A stretch of DNA of 64,000 nt from Alphaproteobacteria bacterium. GTDB lineage: Bacteria; Pseudomonadota; Alphaproteobacteria; UBA7985; JAUIBT01. Shown one piece after another: positions 1 through 7,683 of this stretch. Under the pieces are notes generated by a model. It worked only from the letters and a program-made list of their open reading frames with translations, was not told the DNA's origin and made no database searches. Every line of letters begins with the position of its first letter. Positions within the stretch are counted from its first letter, which is position 1. Location: positions 1 to 64,000 of the forward strand of contig JAUIBT010000003.1 in the NCBI GenBank assembly GCA_030428255.1, in the 5' to 3' direction. The position numbers and the translations under genes were made by a program.

Positions 1-42
1 CATCAATGTCGGGAAAGTCCGCAGACCGGCGTTTCAGCCTAC

Positions 43-92
43 AAAATGCTACACGATATACGAATGGCCGGTTTGGTGAAGCTGCACCGCAG
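43..92 (+). repeat. Intergenic repeat, divergent copy A
   Basis: This stretch resembles two others at 894-943 and 3247-3297. The shared pattern is AATGCT, a variable block, CGAA, and then GAAGCTGC.CCGC. It is the most diverged of the three. Short elements of this look are common between genes in Rhodobacteraceae; that comparison is from memory and not searched. It does not code. Confidence 0.35.
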
Positions 93-121
93 CACTGGAC
101 GGACCAATGAACGGCAGCAAT

Positions 122-143
122 GGGCCGTCCGTGAAGACGGCCC
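122..143 (-). terminator. Hairpin downstream of the recombinase gene
   Basis: GGGCCGTC and GACGGCCC form a perfect 8-bp stem around a 6-nt loop, 7 nt beyond the recombinase stop codon on the minus strand. There is no T tract, so intrinsic termination is uncertain. It may instead stabilise the 3' end of the transcript. Confidence 0.45.
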
Positions 144-149
144 GTGGCT

Positions 150-782
150 TTAGATTTCGATAGCTTCGGAGATAGCCAGCGCATCTTCAAGCTCAACGCC
201 AAGGTATCTGACAGTGCTGTCCATCTTGGTGTGGCCCAGCAATAACTGGACCGCCCGAAGGTTGCCCGTTTTCTTGTAAATTTGGGTCACCTTCGTTCGA
301 CGCATTGAGTGCGTGCCATAGGCGCTGGCCTCCAGACCGATGGATGTAACCCACTCACGGACAATACGTGCATATTGGCGGGTTGAGATGTGAAGGCGTT
401 CGTGAAAGCGACCGGGCCAAAGGTATTCTGATCCGATCATGAGCGGCTCGCGCATCCACCTTGCCAGCGATGCGCGGGTGCCTTCAGCAATTTCAAAGCG
501 CACAGGTTTCTGGGTCTTGCTCTGCAGAACCGACGCCCGCTCCTTGATTTGGCCTGATGCCATGACATCGATCACCTTCATCTTCACCAGATCGCAGCCG
601 CGCAGCTTGCTGTCGATGGCAAGATTGAAAAGGGCCAGATCACGATGGTTCTCGGCCAGCTCCAGCCGCACCCTGATCGCCCAGACGTGTTTTGGCTTGA
701 GCGGCCGTTTCTGGCCGACGATCCGGCCTTTGTTCCAAGCAGGGCGCAAAGCGCGAATGGCGGGTAAGTTTGGTGTTTCCAT
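150..782 (-). CDS. Tyrosine recombinase, catalytic-domain-only type
   Basis: A 210-codon tyrosine site-specific recombinase, in the size range of short plasmid and island integrases that lack the N-terminal core-binding domain. The catalytic set is visible: Arg in SKLRGCDL, Lys in QSKTQKPV, HxxR in THSMRRT, His in LLLGHTK and the Tyr nucleophile in VRYLGV. The start at 782 is chosen because GGGAGG lies about 8 nt upstream; the frame stays open further 5' without a better ribosome site. It would cut and rejoin DNA at a short att or res site. Neighbours are an IS-split tetR, an efflux gene and a truncated tRNA, so it probably belongs to a mobile element whose other end is outside this window. 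Its target is unknown. Confidence 0.85.
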   Translation of the reverse strand: METPNLPAIRALRPAWNKGRIVGQKRPLKPKHVWAIRVRLELAENHRDLALFNLAIDSKLRGCDLVKMKVIDVMASGQIKERASVLQSKTQKPVRFEIAEGTRASLARWMREPLMIGSEYLWPGRFHERLHISTRQYARIVREWVTSIGLEASAYGTHSMRRTKVTQIYKKTGNLRAVQLLLGHTKMDSTVRYLGVELEDALAISEAIEI

Positions 783-893
783 GATGGATCCTCCCATCCA
801 CCACTCCCTCCCACATCGACAACCCGACGTTGACAAGACATTATAGCACATGATGCTGCATTGCATCCGAGGTCAGCTTCGAGCCCAGAATAC

Positions 894-943
894 AGAATGC
901 TGCGCGTCGCACGAACGACCGCTTTCGGAAAGTGGGTCGCGAG
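894..943 (+). repeat. Intergenic repeat, copy B
   Basis: Starts AGAATGCTGCGCG and continues with CACGAACGACCGCTTTCGG, closely matching copy C at 3247-3297. It abuts the stop codon of the tetR 3' fragment, so the element sits in the convergent gap between the recombinase gene and tetR. Confidence 0.45.
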
Positions 944-1337
944 CTATCCTCGTTTGCCAGCGGAAAAGGTACTCTTCGTCAGAGCTTCGTGCATACTCTT
1001 CCGCTCCGGGATCGCCACCCCGAAGTGTTGGGCCAGCCAAGCTCCGTCTACGGCAAACCGAGCAATGCTTAGTTCGACGTTGCCTTGATCTTCACCGTAT
1101 TCAGAGAGTTGGTCATTCAGCCACTCTGTCCATTTCATCCGAAGAGCCGGATCATCCAGCATGAGGAGCGAAAGAGCGATCCATGTCTGATCCATGGCCG
1201 GTTCTTCACCACCAAAGGCCAGATCAATATAGGCACGGGTGAACGCTCCATGCGCAACACGATCCTTCGAGGCCCGAGCCCCAATCTCAGAAGCCAGTTG
1301 GTCTAAGACTTCCTCGAAGATCGCATCAATCAAGGCC
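944..1337 (-). pseudogene. tetR-family repressor gene, 3' part, split by an IS3-family element
   Basis: This encodes the ligand-binding C-terminal domain of a TetR-family regulator, beginning QALIDAIFEEVLDQLASEIG and running to the TAG at 944. The first half lies at 2569-2744 on the same strand, beyond the insertion sequence. Removing 1338-2568 and one copy of the 3-bp target duplication GCC restores 567 nt, exactly 188 codons plus stop, and rejoins SKQ to ALIDAIF in frame. The break is therefore clean and recent enough that no further decay has occurred. The fragment alone has no DNA-binding domain and should be inactive. Confidence 0.9.
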
Positions 1338-1400
1338 TGGACCTGTCGCGGTTTGGTGCCGCTCCTTTGATCACGTAATGTGCAGCAAAGGAGATGAAAC

Positions 1401-1676
1401 ATGGGCACAGGCAGAACGGATGAATTCCGCAAGGATGCGGTGCGGATTGCGCTAACCAGCGGGCTTTCGCGGCGTCAGGTTGCGGATGATTTGGGGGTCG
1501 GCTTGTCGACCTTGAACAAGTGGGTGAACGCGCATCGGGACACGGATGTGGTCTCGGCTGAGGACCGCGAACTGGCACGAGAGAACGAACGGCTTCGGCG
1601 CGAGATCCGCATCCTCAAGGAGGAGAGGGAAATCCTAAAAAAAGCCACCCAGTTCTTCGCGAGCCAAAAGCCGTGA
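1401..1676 (+). CDS. IS3-family transposase OrfA (helix-turn-helix and leucine zipper)
   Basis: A 91-residue OrfA. The helix-turn-helix is SRRQVADDLGVGLSTLNKWV and it is followed by a charged coiled coil, RENERLRREIRILKEEREIL, which mediates multimerisation in this family. The stretch of seven A followed by G at 1637-1644 allows a -1 slip into the orfB frame, which would give the OrfAB transposase. The minus-one frame has no stop between the slip site and orfB. OrfA alone usually binds the ends and limits transposition. Confidence 0.93.
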   Translation: MGTGRTDEFRKDAVRIALTSGLSRRQVADDLGVGLSTLNKWVNAHRDTDVVSAEDRELARENERLRREIRILKEEREILKKATQFFASQKP

Positions 1677-2530
1677 GGTTTCGGTTTGTCGAAGAACAGC
1701 GCGGGGCCTTCCCGGTCGACCGCCTGTGTCGTGTGATGAACGTCAGCCCGCGTGGCCTGCGGGCCTTCCGAAGTCGTCCGGCCAGCCGCAGGCAGCACAT
1801 GGACATGGTGGTTCTGGCGCACATCAAGGAACAGTCGCGGCTGAGCCTGGGCAGCTACGGCCGACCCAGGATGACCGAAGAGTTAAAGGAGGTTGGTGTC
1901 GATGTGGGGCATCGCAGGGTTGGGCGGCTGATGCGCGAGAACGGGATTGTCGTTGAAAGAACGAGGAAATTCAAAGCAACCACCGACAGCGACCACACGT
2001 TCAACATCGCGCCAAACCTGCTGGATCGTGACTTCACGGCAGAACGGCCCAATCAGAAGTGGGCGGGCGATATCAGCTACATCTGGACCCGTGAGGGCTG
2101 GCTGTATCTGGCGGTGATCCTGGACCTGCACTCCCGACGCGTGATTGGCTGGGCCGTCAGCAACCGGATGAAGCGCGACCTGGCGATCCGGGCCCTGAAG
2201 ATGGCCATCGCGCTGCGGTCGCCACCCAGGGGCTGCATCTTCCACAGCGATCGCGGCAGCCAATACTGTTCACACGACTACCAGAAGGTCCTGCGCGATC
2301 ATGGCCTGAAGGCCTCGATGAGCGGCAAGGGTAATTGCTACGATAACGCTGCTGTCGAAACATTCTTCAAGACCATCAAGGCAGAGCTGATTTGGCGCCG
2401 CACCTGGGAGACCCGTCGCCAAGCCGAAACCGCCATCTTCCAATACATCAACGGCTTCTATAACCCGCGCCGTCGGCATTCAGCATTGGGAGGCAAAAGC
2501 CCCTTGGCCTTCGAAAGCCAAGTGGCCTAA
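1673..2530 (+). CDS. IS3-family transposase OrfB (DDE integrase domain)
   Basis: A 285-residue rve-type catalytic domain. The DDE residues are Asp in GDISYIW, Asp in FHSDRGSQY and Glu in AVETFFKTIKAE. An HTH_21-like segment (SLGSYGRPRMTEEL) precedes it. The GTG at 1673 overlaps the orfA stop, but the functional product is probably the OrfAB fusion made by frameshifting. It sits in opposite orientation to the interrupted tetR. The subgroup within IS3 was not determined. Confidence 0.93.
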   Translation: MRFRFVEEQRGAFPVDRLCRVMNVSPRGLRAFRSRPASRRQHMDMVVLAHIKEQSRLSLGSYGRPRMTEELKEVGVDVGHRRVGRLMRENGIVVERTRKFKATTDSDHTFNIAPNLLDRDFTAERPNQKWAGDISYIWTREGWLYLAVILDLHSRRVIGWAVSNRMKRDLAIRALKMAIALRSPPRGCIFHSDRGSQYCSHDYQKVLRDHGLKASMSGKGNCYDNAAVETFFKTIKAELIWRRTWETRRQAETAIFQYINGFYNPRRRHSALGGKSPLAFESQVA

Positions 2531-2568
2531 ACGAGCACTGGGGGCGGCACAAATACGCGACAGGTCCA

Positions 2569-2744
2569 GCCTGCTTGCTCGGGAAGTGATGAAGGAAGCC
2601 GCCTTTAGTGACACCGGCAGCAGACGCAACGGCTTGAACTGTTATTGCCGAGATGCCGCTTTCAATGGCGAGCTTTTTGGCTTCATCCATGAGGCGGCGT
2701 CTAACGGCTTGTGGGTCTTTGACGCGTTTATGTGCTTCTGGCAT
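2569..2744 (-). pseudogene. tetR-family repressor gene, 5' part, split by an IS3-family element
   Basis: Encodes the DNA-binding domain: RRRLMDEAKKLAIESG then ITVQAVASAAGVTKGGFLHHFPSK, the classic TetR helix-turn-helix. Its ATG at 2744 follows the SMR stop codon by one base, so the repressor was translationally coupled to the exporter it presumably controlled. The IS supplies a foreign tail of about 40 codons and a new stop, which would give a monomeric DNA-binding stub without the dimerising ligand domain. Loss of repression, and so constitutive efflux, is the expected result but is inferred. Confidence 0.9.
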
Positions 2745-2745
2745 C

Positions 2746-3090
2746 TCAATGTGAGACGCTACCAGACAGCAAGTTCATGACAAGCACACCGCCGACGATC
2801 ATAGCAATTCCCGTTACCGCCCAGAAATCCAGAGCCATCTTAAACACGACGACACTGACCACCGCCGTCAGGACGATGCCGAGACCAGCCCAAACGGCGT
2901 AGGCCACACCAAGAGGCACCATCTTCAACGCAAGAGAAAGACAGTAAAGGGACAGGATAAAGCAGACCAGCATCCCGAGAGATGGCCACAGCTTCGTAAA
3001 CTGTTGGGACAATTTCAGCAGGGTCGAACCGCTGACCTCTAGGATAATGGCGGCTCCCAGAGCCGTGTAGGCAGCAAGCATGGCGTTCAT
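2746..3090 (-). CDS. Small multidrug resistance (SMR) efflux protein
   Basis: A 114-residue, four-helix membrane protein of the EmrE/QacE/SugE family. These act as dual-topology dimers and exchange protons for cationic toxic compounds. The essential Glu of helix 1 is present in AIILEVSGST, and GVAYAVWAGLGIV in helix 3 matches the family's YxxWxGxG signature. The start at 3090 (MNAMLAAYTALG) gives the usual length; upstream in-frame codons add residues not found in the family. It is the first gene of a two-gene operon with tetR. Because that repressor gene is disrupted, expression is probably raised. The substrate cannot be told from sequence. Confidence 0.88.
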   Translation of the reverse strand: MNAMLAAYTALGAAIILEVSGSTLLKLSQQFTKLWPSLGMLVCFILSLYCLSLALKMVPLGVAYAVWAGLGIVLTAVVSVVVFKMALDFWAVTGIAMIVGGVLVMNLLSGSVSH

Positions 3091-3121
3091 TTCAACATCT
3101 CCGTCGATTTTCGATAAACAT

Positions 3122-3135
3122 ACCATACGAATGGT
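3122..3135. promoter_or_regulatory. Candidate TetR operator upstream of the SMR gene
   Basis: ACCAT-ACGA-ATGGT is a perfect 5-bp inverted repeat 31 bp upstream of the SMR start, within a longer imperfect dyad (AAAC.....GTTT). Position and symmetry suit an autoregulatory TetR operator. No binding evidence is available. Confidence 0.45.
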
Positions 3136-3207
3136 TTCTTTCAAGGCCACTCTTCTACGTTATTTGTGGTTTTTAGTCATCAGAGCGGTCATTGTTCTCG
3201 AAAGGGA

Positions 3208-3297
3208 AAGGTCTGCTTTGTCCGCACAGCGGACCTTGGCTGTCGGGAAATGCTGCGCAACCCACGAACGACTGCTTCGGCGAAGCTGCGCCGCGGC
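3208..3297 (+). repeat. Intergenic mosaic repeat, copy C, with inverted repeat
   Basis: AAGGTC at 3208-3213 and GACCTT at 3232-3237 form a stem around GCTTTGTCCGCACAGC. A segment matching copy B follows at 3247-3297 (AAATGCTGCGC, CACGAACGACTGCTTCGG). It looks like one of the short mosaic elements that litter intergenic DNA in Rhodobacteraceae. No gene is visible. Confidence 0.45.
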
Positions 3298-3523
3298 GTG
3301 GTCGCTCTATCCCAAGGTCAGCTAAGGGCCGAAAACGATTATCTTCCATCGGTAGAACGATCATCCATGTCAACGCCATGTCAACGAGCGTACGTCATTT
3401 TTTGAGTGTAAGGCACGGCGGATGCGGGCCTATGTCAGAGAATTTCAGGGCTAAGAATTTGCGAATTCAAAGGTTTGCCGCCTATGTGATTGAAATTATT
3501 AAGTTATTGAAATCGTTAAATAA

Positions 3524-3567
3524 TGGGCTCATAACCTGAAGGTCGCCGGTTCAAATCTGGCAGCAAC
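3524..3567 (+). pseudogene. 3' fragment of initiator tRNA-Met (CAT), probable attachment scar
   Basis: The sequence reads TGGGCTCATAACCTGA (anticodon arm with CAT), AGGTC (variable loop), GCCGGTTCAAATCTGGC (a fully paired T arm) and AGCAACA. It matches the 3' half of bacterial initiator tRNA-Met, whose anticodon region is GGCTCATAACCTGAAGGTC. Acceptor and D arms are missing on the 5' side, where the DNA is AT-rich. Such half-tRNAs typically mark one end of an element integrated in a tRNA gene; the recombinase at 150-782 could be the enzyme responsible. Confidence 0.6.
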
Positions 3568-3636
3568 ACGTAGCCACGACTTTGCGCCCAGGTTTGCCAC
3601 ATTTCAGAGAGCACTCCATTTCCAGGGCGGTTTGGC

Positions 3637-3743
3637 CAACCAAACTTTTAGACAAACCTCGCATCCGCGGGGTTTTTTATGCGCGCAGCTTGGGGCCGAC
3701 GACCACCCGCAAAACCCGAGCGTAGCGACGGTGGCTTTGCGGA
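3637..3743 (+). repeat. Direct repeat, copy 1 (terminator plus palindrome)
   Basis: About 107 bp almost identical to 3856-3963. It contains an intrinsic terminator (stem CCTCGC/GCGGGG, loop ATCC, T6, at 3657-3678) followed by a palindrome built from CCGCAAA.CC and GGCTTTGCGG. A partial third palindrome follows at about 3751-3780. The duplication suggests that a transcription unit with its terminator was copied and the gene then lost. Confidence 0.75.
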
Positions 3744-3855
3744 GACCAAGCCGCAAAACCCGAAGGTGGCTTTGCGGAAACATAAAGCCCTCGGGACAAC
3801 AAAAGCTAGAGAAACGCTTTTGTTGTTACCCTCGACGGTTCAAATCAACCCGAAG

Positions 3856-3963
3856 CAACCAAACTTTTAGACAAACCTCGCATCCGCGGGGTTTTTTTAT
3901 GCGCGCAGCTTGGGGCCGACGACCACCCGCAAAGCCCGAGCGTAGCGACGGTGGCTTTGCGGA
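3856..3963 (+). repeat. Direct repeat, copy 2 (terminator plus palindrome)
   Basis: Second copy of the 107-bp block, differing by one extra T in the T tract and one A/G change in the palindrome, which here is perfect (CCGCAAAGCC and GGCTTTGCGG). The terminator stem is at 3876-3891 with T7 at 3892-3898. Both copies begin with CAACCAAACTTTTAGAC. Confidence 0.75.
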
Positions 3964-4618
3964 AACATAATGCCCGCGCGAAAACAGTAACTATTGAAAC
4001 GCGCTTCGGGCGCCTGGCTGCAGAGACGTCCTTGATGGCGGGCAAACGAAGCAAGCAAGATCCGGTCCCTTTTTGCAGCGTCGGTGCAGCTCGGCTTGTC
4101 GGCGTCGATACTCTCGAGGGTTCAGATCCGGCCTGCGCAGCCAAGATGAAGAAAATAAACTCAATATCATTGGCCGCCTTGTGCGGCCTTGTGCGTTTCT
4201 GGGCCTCAGACAACTGTCGCGTTCGGTGCAGCTTGGAAGCGGCGGTGATGCCAGGCCACGATAGAGAAGCTGGACCTCGAACAGTGTGCAGCGACTGAAT
4301 AGGGCGACGAGGATGATCTCACGCCGGCCTCCAGGGCGCTCGGCGCTACCCGAAGTACCACCCAGCACAACTCCGAAACGATCAGTAGCATAGCTAGCTC
4401 ACCGCTAATCTTGCCCCCCCGGGGCTATCGTCCTTTGCCTGTCAGCCAAACACCCCACCCCAGGGGGCACCGCCCTCGTTGTGGCGCTGCATACAACCGC
4501 CATACAACCCGATTTTGCGCGGACGGGTTTCAGATTTTGAAGTCATTCGACGCGTTGGGCATATCCTAGCGATTTTGCATGATACATGCGAAACGAGCAG
4601 TGAAAATGCTGCCTTTCA
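3964..4618. other. Gene-free stretch
   Basis: I see no convincing gene or RNA here. Short open frames exist on both strands but lack ribosome sites and recognisable motifs. The base composition is similar to its neighbours. Confidence 0.6.
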
Positions 4619-4644
4619 CAAAAAAAGGGCCCTTCCGGGCCCTT
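4619..4644 (-). terminator. Intrinsic terminator of the porin gene
   Basis: AAGGGCCC and GGGCCCTT form a perfect 8-bp stem around a 4-nt loop at 4625-4644. On the minus strand it is followed by a run of T (the A run at 4619-4626). It lies about 30 nt past the porin stop codon. Confidence 0.85.
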
Positions 4645-4674
4645 CCTTTTTCCGGAAACCTTCTAACGCTCTGG

Positions 4675-5730
4675 TTAGAAGGAAATCAAGACCGAGGCAC
4701 CTGCGGTCCAGGTGCGGCCCTCGTCATCACCGAGGTGTTGGCCTTGGCCAATCAGCTCGTTGTTGAAGGTTGAAAGCGGTGCTGCGAAACACGAACCCGG
4801 GACGCTTGAGCCGCCAACGGCAGTCCAGTTCGAGCAGCTATCACTGTCAAGGTTGGCAATGCCGACGCCCAAGACAACGCCATCGGCCAACTCATAGCTT
4901 CCACCTGCGAAGAAGTTTGAGGTGTACTCCTGCCCAGTGACCACCGCATGCGCGATTTTGGTTTCTGCACCAGCGCCTACGGTCAACGCGCCCAAGTTAT
5001 AGCTCGCGCCAGCGGCAACGTATTCGGTGGTTGCACCAACTTCTTCGTGCGCATAGTTCACACCAAAGCTCAAGCCGCCGATGTTCGCACCGAGTGAGCC
5101 TGCCAATGCCTCCTCGCCGGCCGACAGACCAAGATCGACGGTTGCCACGCCAACCGCGGCTGAATACCCGATGCCTAGGCCCCAGTTGGAATCGTCGTCG
5201 ACCGATGCTTCAAAATCAACGCCCAAAAAGGAATTGGAGTAGAAAACCTGTTCAGCTTCCGAGGAAGCCAAGTTGCTGATTTCCATTGCACCCGGTGCCA
5301 AGAATGGGACATTCAGTTGATTTGATGCCTCGCCTGCTGCGCCGGTGTCGCCAAGCTTGACGTTACCAAGAGCCGAGTTCAAGAAAACGTAGCCGTCGTT
5401 AAACGCAACGTCGCTCTGTCCACCGTTCTTGTAGTCGTAATAGAGACCGAATTCGCGCTCGTTTGTGTGGGCATCTGAGGAAAACAGATCCAGTTTCAAA
5501 TGCATGCCATACTCGAGGCCTGATTTGGTCGAGGTAACGTAGTCGAAATCCAGTCGACCATCGACGGCAAAATCAAGACTTTCAACCGATCGATCTTTGA
5601 AGGCCTTTTGGTCATAAAAGTGGCCCATATGCGCCTCGAACTCCACGAAACCGCTGATTGTCAGTTCCTGAGCCGTCGCTGAACCCATGAGCGCGACAAC
5701 CATTGTCGTCGCTAAGAGTGCTTTCTTCAT
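4675..5730 (-). CDS. Outer-membrane porin
   Basis: A 351-residue general porin. A signal peptide (MKKALLATTMVVALMGSATA, cleavage after ATA) is followed by alternating amphipathic strands such as LTISGFVEFEAHMG and LDFDYVTSTKSGLEYGM. The last residues, GASVLISF, end in Phe, the usual signal for insertion by the BAM complex. It should form a trimeric beta-barrel channel for small hydrophilic solutes. It is monocistronic, with its own terminator at 4619-4644. Two Cys residues in a late loop (DSCSNW and GSCFAA) could form a disulphide. The substrate preference cannot be inferred. Confidence 0.88.
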   Translation of the reverse strand: MKKALLATTMVVALMGSATAQELTISGFVEFEAHMGHFYDQKAFKDRSVESLDFAVDGRLDFDYVTSTKSGLEYGMHLKLDLFSSDAHTNEREFGLYYDYKNGGQSDVAFNDGYVFLNSALGNVKLGDTGAAGEASNQLNVPFLAPGAMEISNLASSEAEQVFYSNSFLGVDFEASVDDDSNWGLGIGYSAAVGVATVDLGLSAGEEALAGSLGANIGGLSFGVNYAHEEVGATTEYVAAGASYNLGALTVGAGAETKIAHAVVTGQEYTSNFFAGGSYELADGVVLGVGIANLDSDSCSNWTAVGGSSVPGSCFAAPLSTFNNELIGQGQHLGDDEGRTWTAGASVLISF

Positions 5731-6130
5731 TTGATTGCGCCTATTTGTGGTTGTGTTTCTCTATGTGGAGACGATTTAAGACCTATTCAATCTATCAAAG
5801 GTTGCAGTAGTAACAACATATTTGTGACATGATCTAGATGGATTTTTGTCAACTGTTGCTTTTTTGCCACTGGAAACGGTGCCGCTGCATAGCGGATGCA
5901 CTTAGTTTGGTCGAGGCCCACATGCAATTTTGCCCTGCATCGACTGAAACATTTGGGCGCTTTGGTACTCGGGATCAGGGGATTGGGTGACGAGGCGACC
6001 ATAAACTGGGTCGCGCTTGGTGGTCTCAAGGAGTGCTTGACATAACAATTGCTGCGAAAAGCGGCGCGATCCTTGGGGGCGGAGGCGATGCCTCCGGTTT
6101 GACCCACGGGGCTTGGGGAGGTGATCGGCC

Positions 6131-6169
6131 TTGCGCCAGGAACTTGCGCCAGGAACTTGCGCCAGGAAC
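6131..6169 (+). repeat. 13-bp tandem repeat, three copies
   Basis: TTGCGCCAGGAAC occurs three times head to tail at 6131-6143, 6144-6156 and 6157-6169, with a partial fourth (TTGCG). All copies are identical, so it probably arose by recent slippage. Confidence 0.9.
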
Positions 6170-6243
6170 TTGCGTCGGCGGCCTTGTGGAGGCTTTGTCA
6201 ACGCGCCGTCGCAGGGGCCGGGCGTCCGCCTAACTGGAGGTTG

Positions 6244-6273
6244 CAAGTCAAGTCAAGTCAAGTCAAGTCAAGT
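6244..6273 (+). repeat. Pentanucleotide microsatellite (CAAGT)6
   Basis: Six perfect copies of CAAGT. It lies in the gene-free stretch, about 375 bp beyond the choV stop codon, so copy-number changes would not alter a protein. Confidence 0.95.
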
Positions 6274-6307
6274 TACAGCGCAGCATAGCCTGGGGCGATA
6301 TGGAACG

Positions 6308-6335
6308 ACCTGGCTTGATCCATGACAAGCCAGGT
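6308..6335. other. Perfect 10-bp hairpin
   Basis: ACCTGGCTTG and CAAGCCAGGT enclose the 8-nt loop ATCCATGA. There is no T tract on either side. It could be a processed-RNA end, a weak terminator for cho transcripts or a protein-binding site; nothing distinguishes these. Confidence 0.5.
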
Positions 6336-6648
6336 GGCCAGCGCGCGCATAAAGGCAACACGGCTTGCCACACCCGGATCGCAACGCGTTCTCGGCCAAC
6401 CGGGGCCCAGCGCAAGATCTGGCTGGGTGATGCACTCGCAACGCTTAAGGGAACAAATGGCGGGGCCAATGGGGGGAAAGCCAAGCGCCCTGCTTGCTCA
6501 CGCAAAAGGGGCGCGGTGAGCCTAGGGCCAGCTTGGCACCCAAAGCGCGTGTAGCTGAAACGGGAGCAGGGGCATTGCGGGCCGTCGACGCTCTTGCGCG
6601 CTTCACTGAGTTCCTTGAGCCAAGGTCAGTGCCCCAACTTGCGGCAAA

Positions 6649-7683
6649 TCACTGCGCTTTGGGCAGCAAGCGTTGCAGCAGGCTCGCGACAGTGATTTGG
6701 CCCAACAGGGCTCCCTCCTCGGTCACCAGTACGCTGCTGGCACCGTCTTGCAGCAAGCGCATGGCATCCTGCACCTTGGTTTCGGCGTCAACAGAGGGCG
6801 CGCCGTCGGCCTGCTCCAGGCCCTGATCGGTCATGACATCGCGCGCGCAAAGCACGCCGAGCGGGTTCATATGCGCCACGAAATCGGCCACATAGTCATT
6901 GGCTGGATTGGCGAAAATATCCCGCGGCGTGCCGCGCTGAACGATGCGTCCGCCCTCCATGATGGCGATATGATCGCCCAGTTTGAAGGCTTCATCCAGA
7001 TCGTGGCTGACGAAGATAATCGTGCGCTTGAGCTGGCTTTGCAGCGACAGCAGCTCATCTTGCAGGCGGGTACGGATCAGCGGATCGAGCGCCGAAAAGG
7101 GCTCGTCCATCAGCAAAATCGGCGCGTCGGTTGCAAAGGCGCGGGCCAGGCCGACTCTTTGCTGCATGCCACCGGACAGCTCCCCGACCTTGCGGTCTGC
7201 CCAGTCCGACAAGCCGACCAAGCTGAGCTGTTGATCAACCAATTGCCGGCGCTCGGCGGGGCTTTGACCGGCCAGCTCCAAGCCCAGGCCGACATTGTCG
7301 CGGACGCTGCGCCATGGAAGCAGGCCGAATTGCTGGAAGACCATGGAAATGCGCTTGCGACGCAGCTCTCGCAAGAGAGTGGGCGAGGCGTTAGAGACAT
7401 CCACCATCTGCCCGCCGTGTTGTACGCGCACAGATCCACGAGCGACCGGGTTCAGCCCGTTCACCGCGCGCAGTAAAGTTGATTTGCCCGAACCCGACAA
7501 GCCCATCAGCACCAAAATTTCACCTTCACCAACATTGAGTGAGCAGTTATGGACGCCCAAGATTTGCTCGGTCTGGCTTTGGATTTCACTGCGGCTGAGG
7601 CCCTGATCCATGAGGGGCAGGGCGCGTTGCGGGGCGTCGCCAAAAACGATGTTTACCGCGTCAAATTCAACGGCGTTGCTCAT
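6649..7683 (-). CDS. choV: Choline ABC transporter, ATP-binding protein
   Basis: A 344-residue ABC ATPase of the ProV/ChoV type. Walker A is GLSGSGKST, the Q loop is VFQQFGLLPW, the signature is LSGGMQQRVGLARAFA, Walker B is ILLMDEPFSALD and the switch His is in IFVSHDLDEA. A C-terminal CBS-like segment (ARDVMTDQ to LLGQITVASLLQRL) is the part that senses ionic strength in some relatives. The start at 7683 gives an ATGA overlap with the permease stop; an open upstream extension is antisense to the permease. It powers uptake of choline by ChoW and ChoX, the usual precursor for glycine betaine osmoprotection or for carbon and nitrogen. Confidence 0.92.
   Translation of the reverse strand: MSNAVEFDAVNIVFGDAPQRALPLMDQGLSRSEIQSQTEQILGVHNCSLNVGEGEILVLMGLSGSGKSTLLRAVNGLNPVARGSVRVQHGGQMVDVSNASPTLLRELRRKRISMVFQQFGLLPWRSVRDNVGLGLELAGQSPAERRQLVDQQLSLVGLSDWADRKVGELSGGMQQRVGLARAFATDAPILLMDEPFSALDPLIRTRLQDELLSLQSQLKRTIIFVSHDLDEAFKLGDHIAIMEGGRIVQRGTPRDIFANPANDYVADFVAHMNPLGVLCARDVMTDQGLEQADGAPSVDAETKVQDAMRLLQDGASSVLVTEEGALLGQITVASLLQRLLPKAQ

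Larger units (their letters stand above)
1338..2568 (+). mobile_element. Complete IS3-family insertion sequence, 1231 bp
   Basis: The left end reads TGGACCTGTCGCG then GTTTGGTGCCGCTCC. The right end read in reverse is TGGACCTGTCGCG then TATTTGTGCCGCCCC, giving imperfect terminal inverted repeats of about 28 bp. A 3-bp duplication, GCC at 1335-1337 and 2569-2571, flanks it, as is usual for IS3. Inside are orfA and orfB with an A7G slip site. Both genes are open and the DDE residues are present, so the copy looks active. Confidence 0.93.
5731..6648. other. 0.9-kb gene-free stretch with microrepeats
   Basis: No gene is convincing here. The first 150 bp should hold the porin promoter. Further on there are a 13-bp tandem repeat, a pentanucleotide repeat and a strong hairpin, listed separately. 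Open frames at 6033-6554 lack ribosome sites and have repeat-driven composition. Confidence 0.6.

Noticed and set aside
3825-3861. Possible second tRNA 3' end (GGTTCAAATC and a CCA)
   Set aside because: The bases around the supposed T loop do not pair and no acceptor or anticodon arm is present.
5787-6246. Overlapping minus-strand frames upstream of the porin
   Set aside because: Composition follows local repeats, there is no good ribosome site and no motif.
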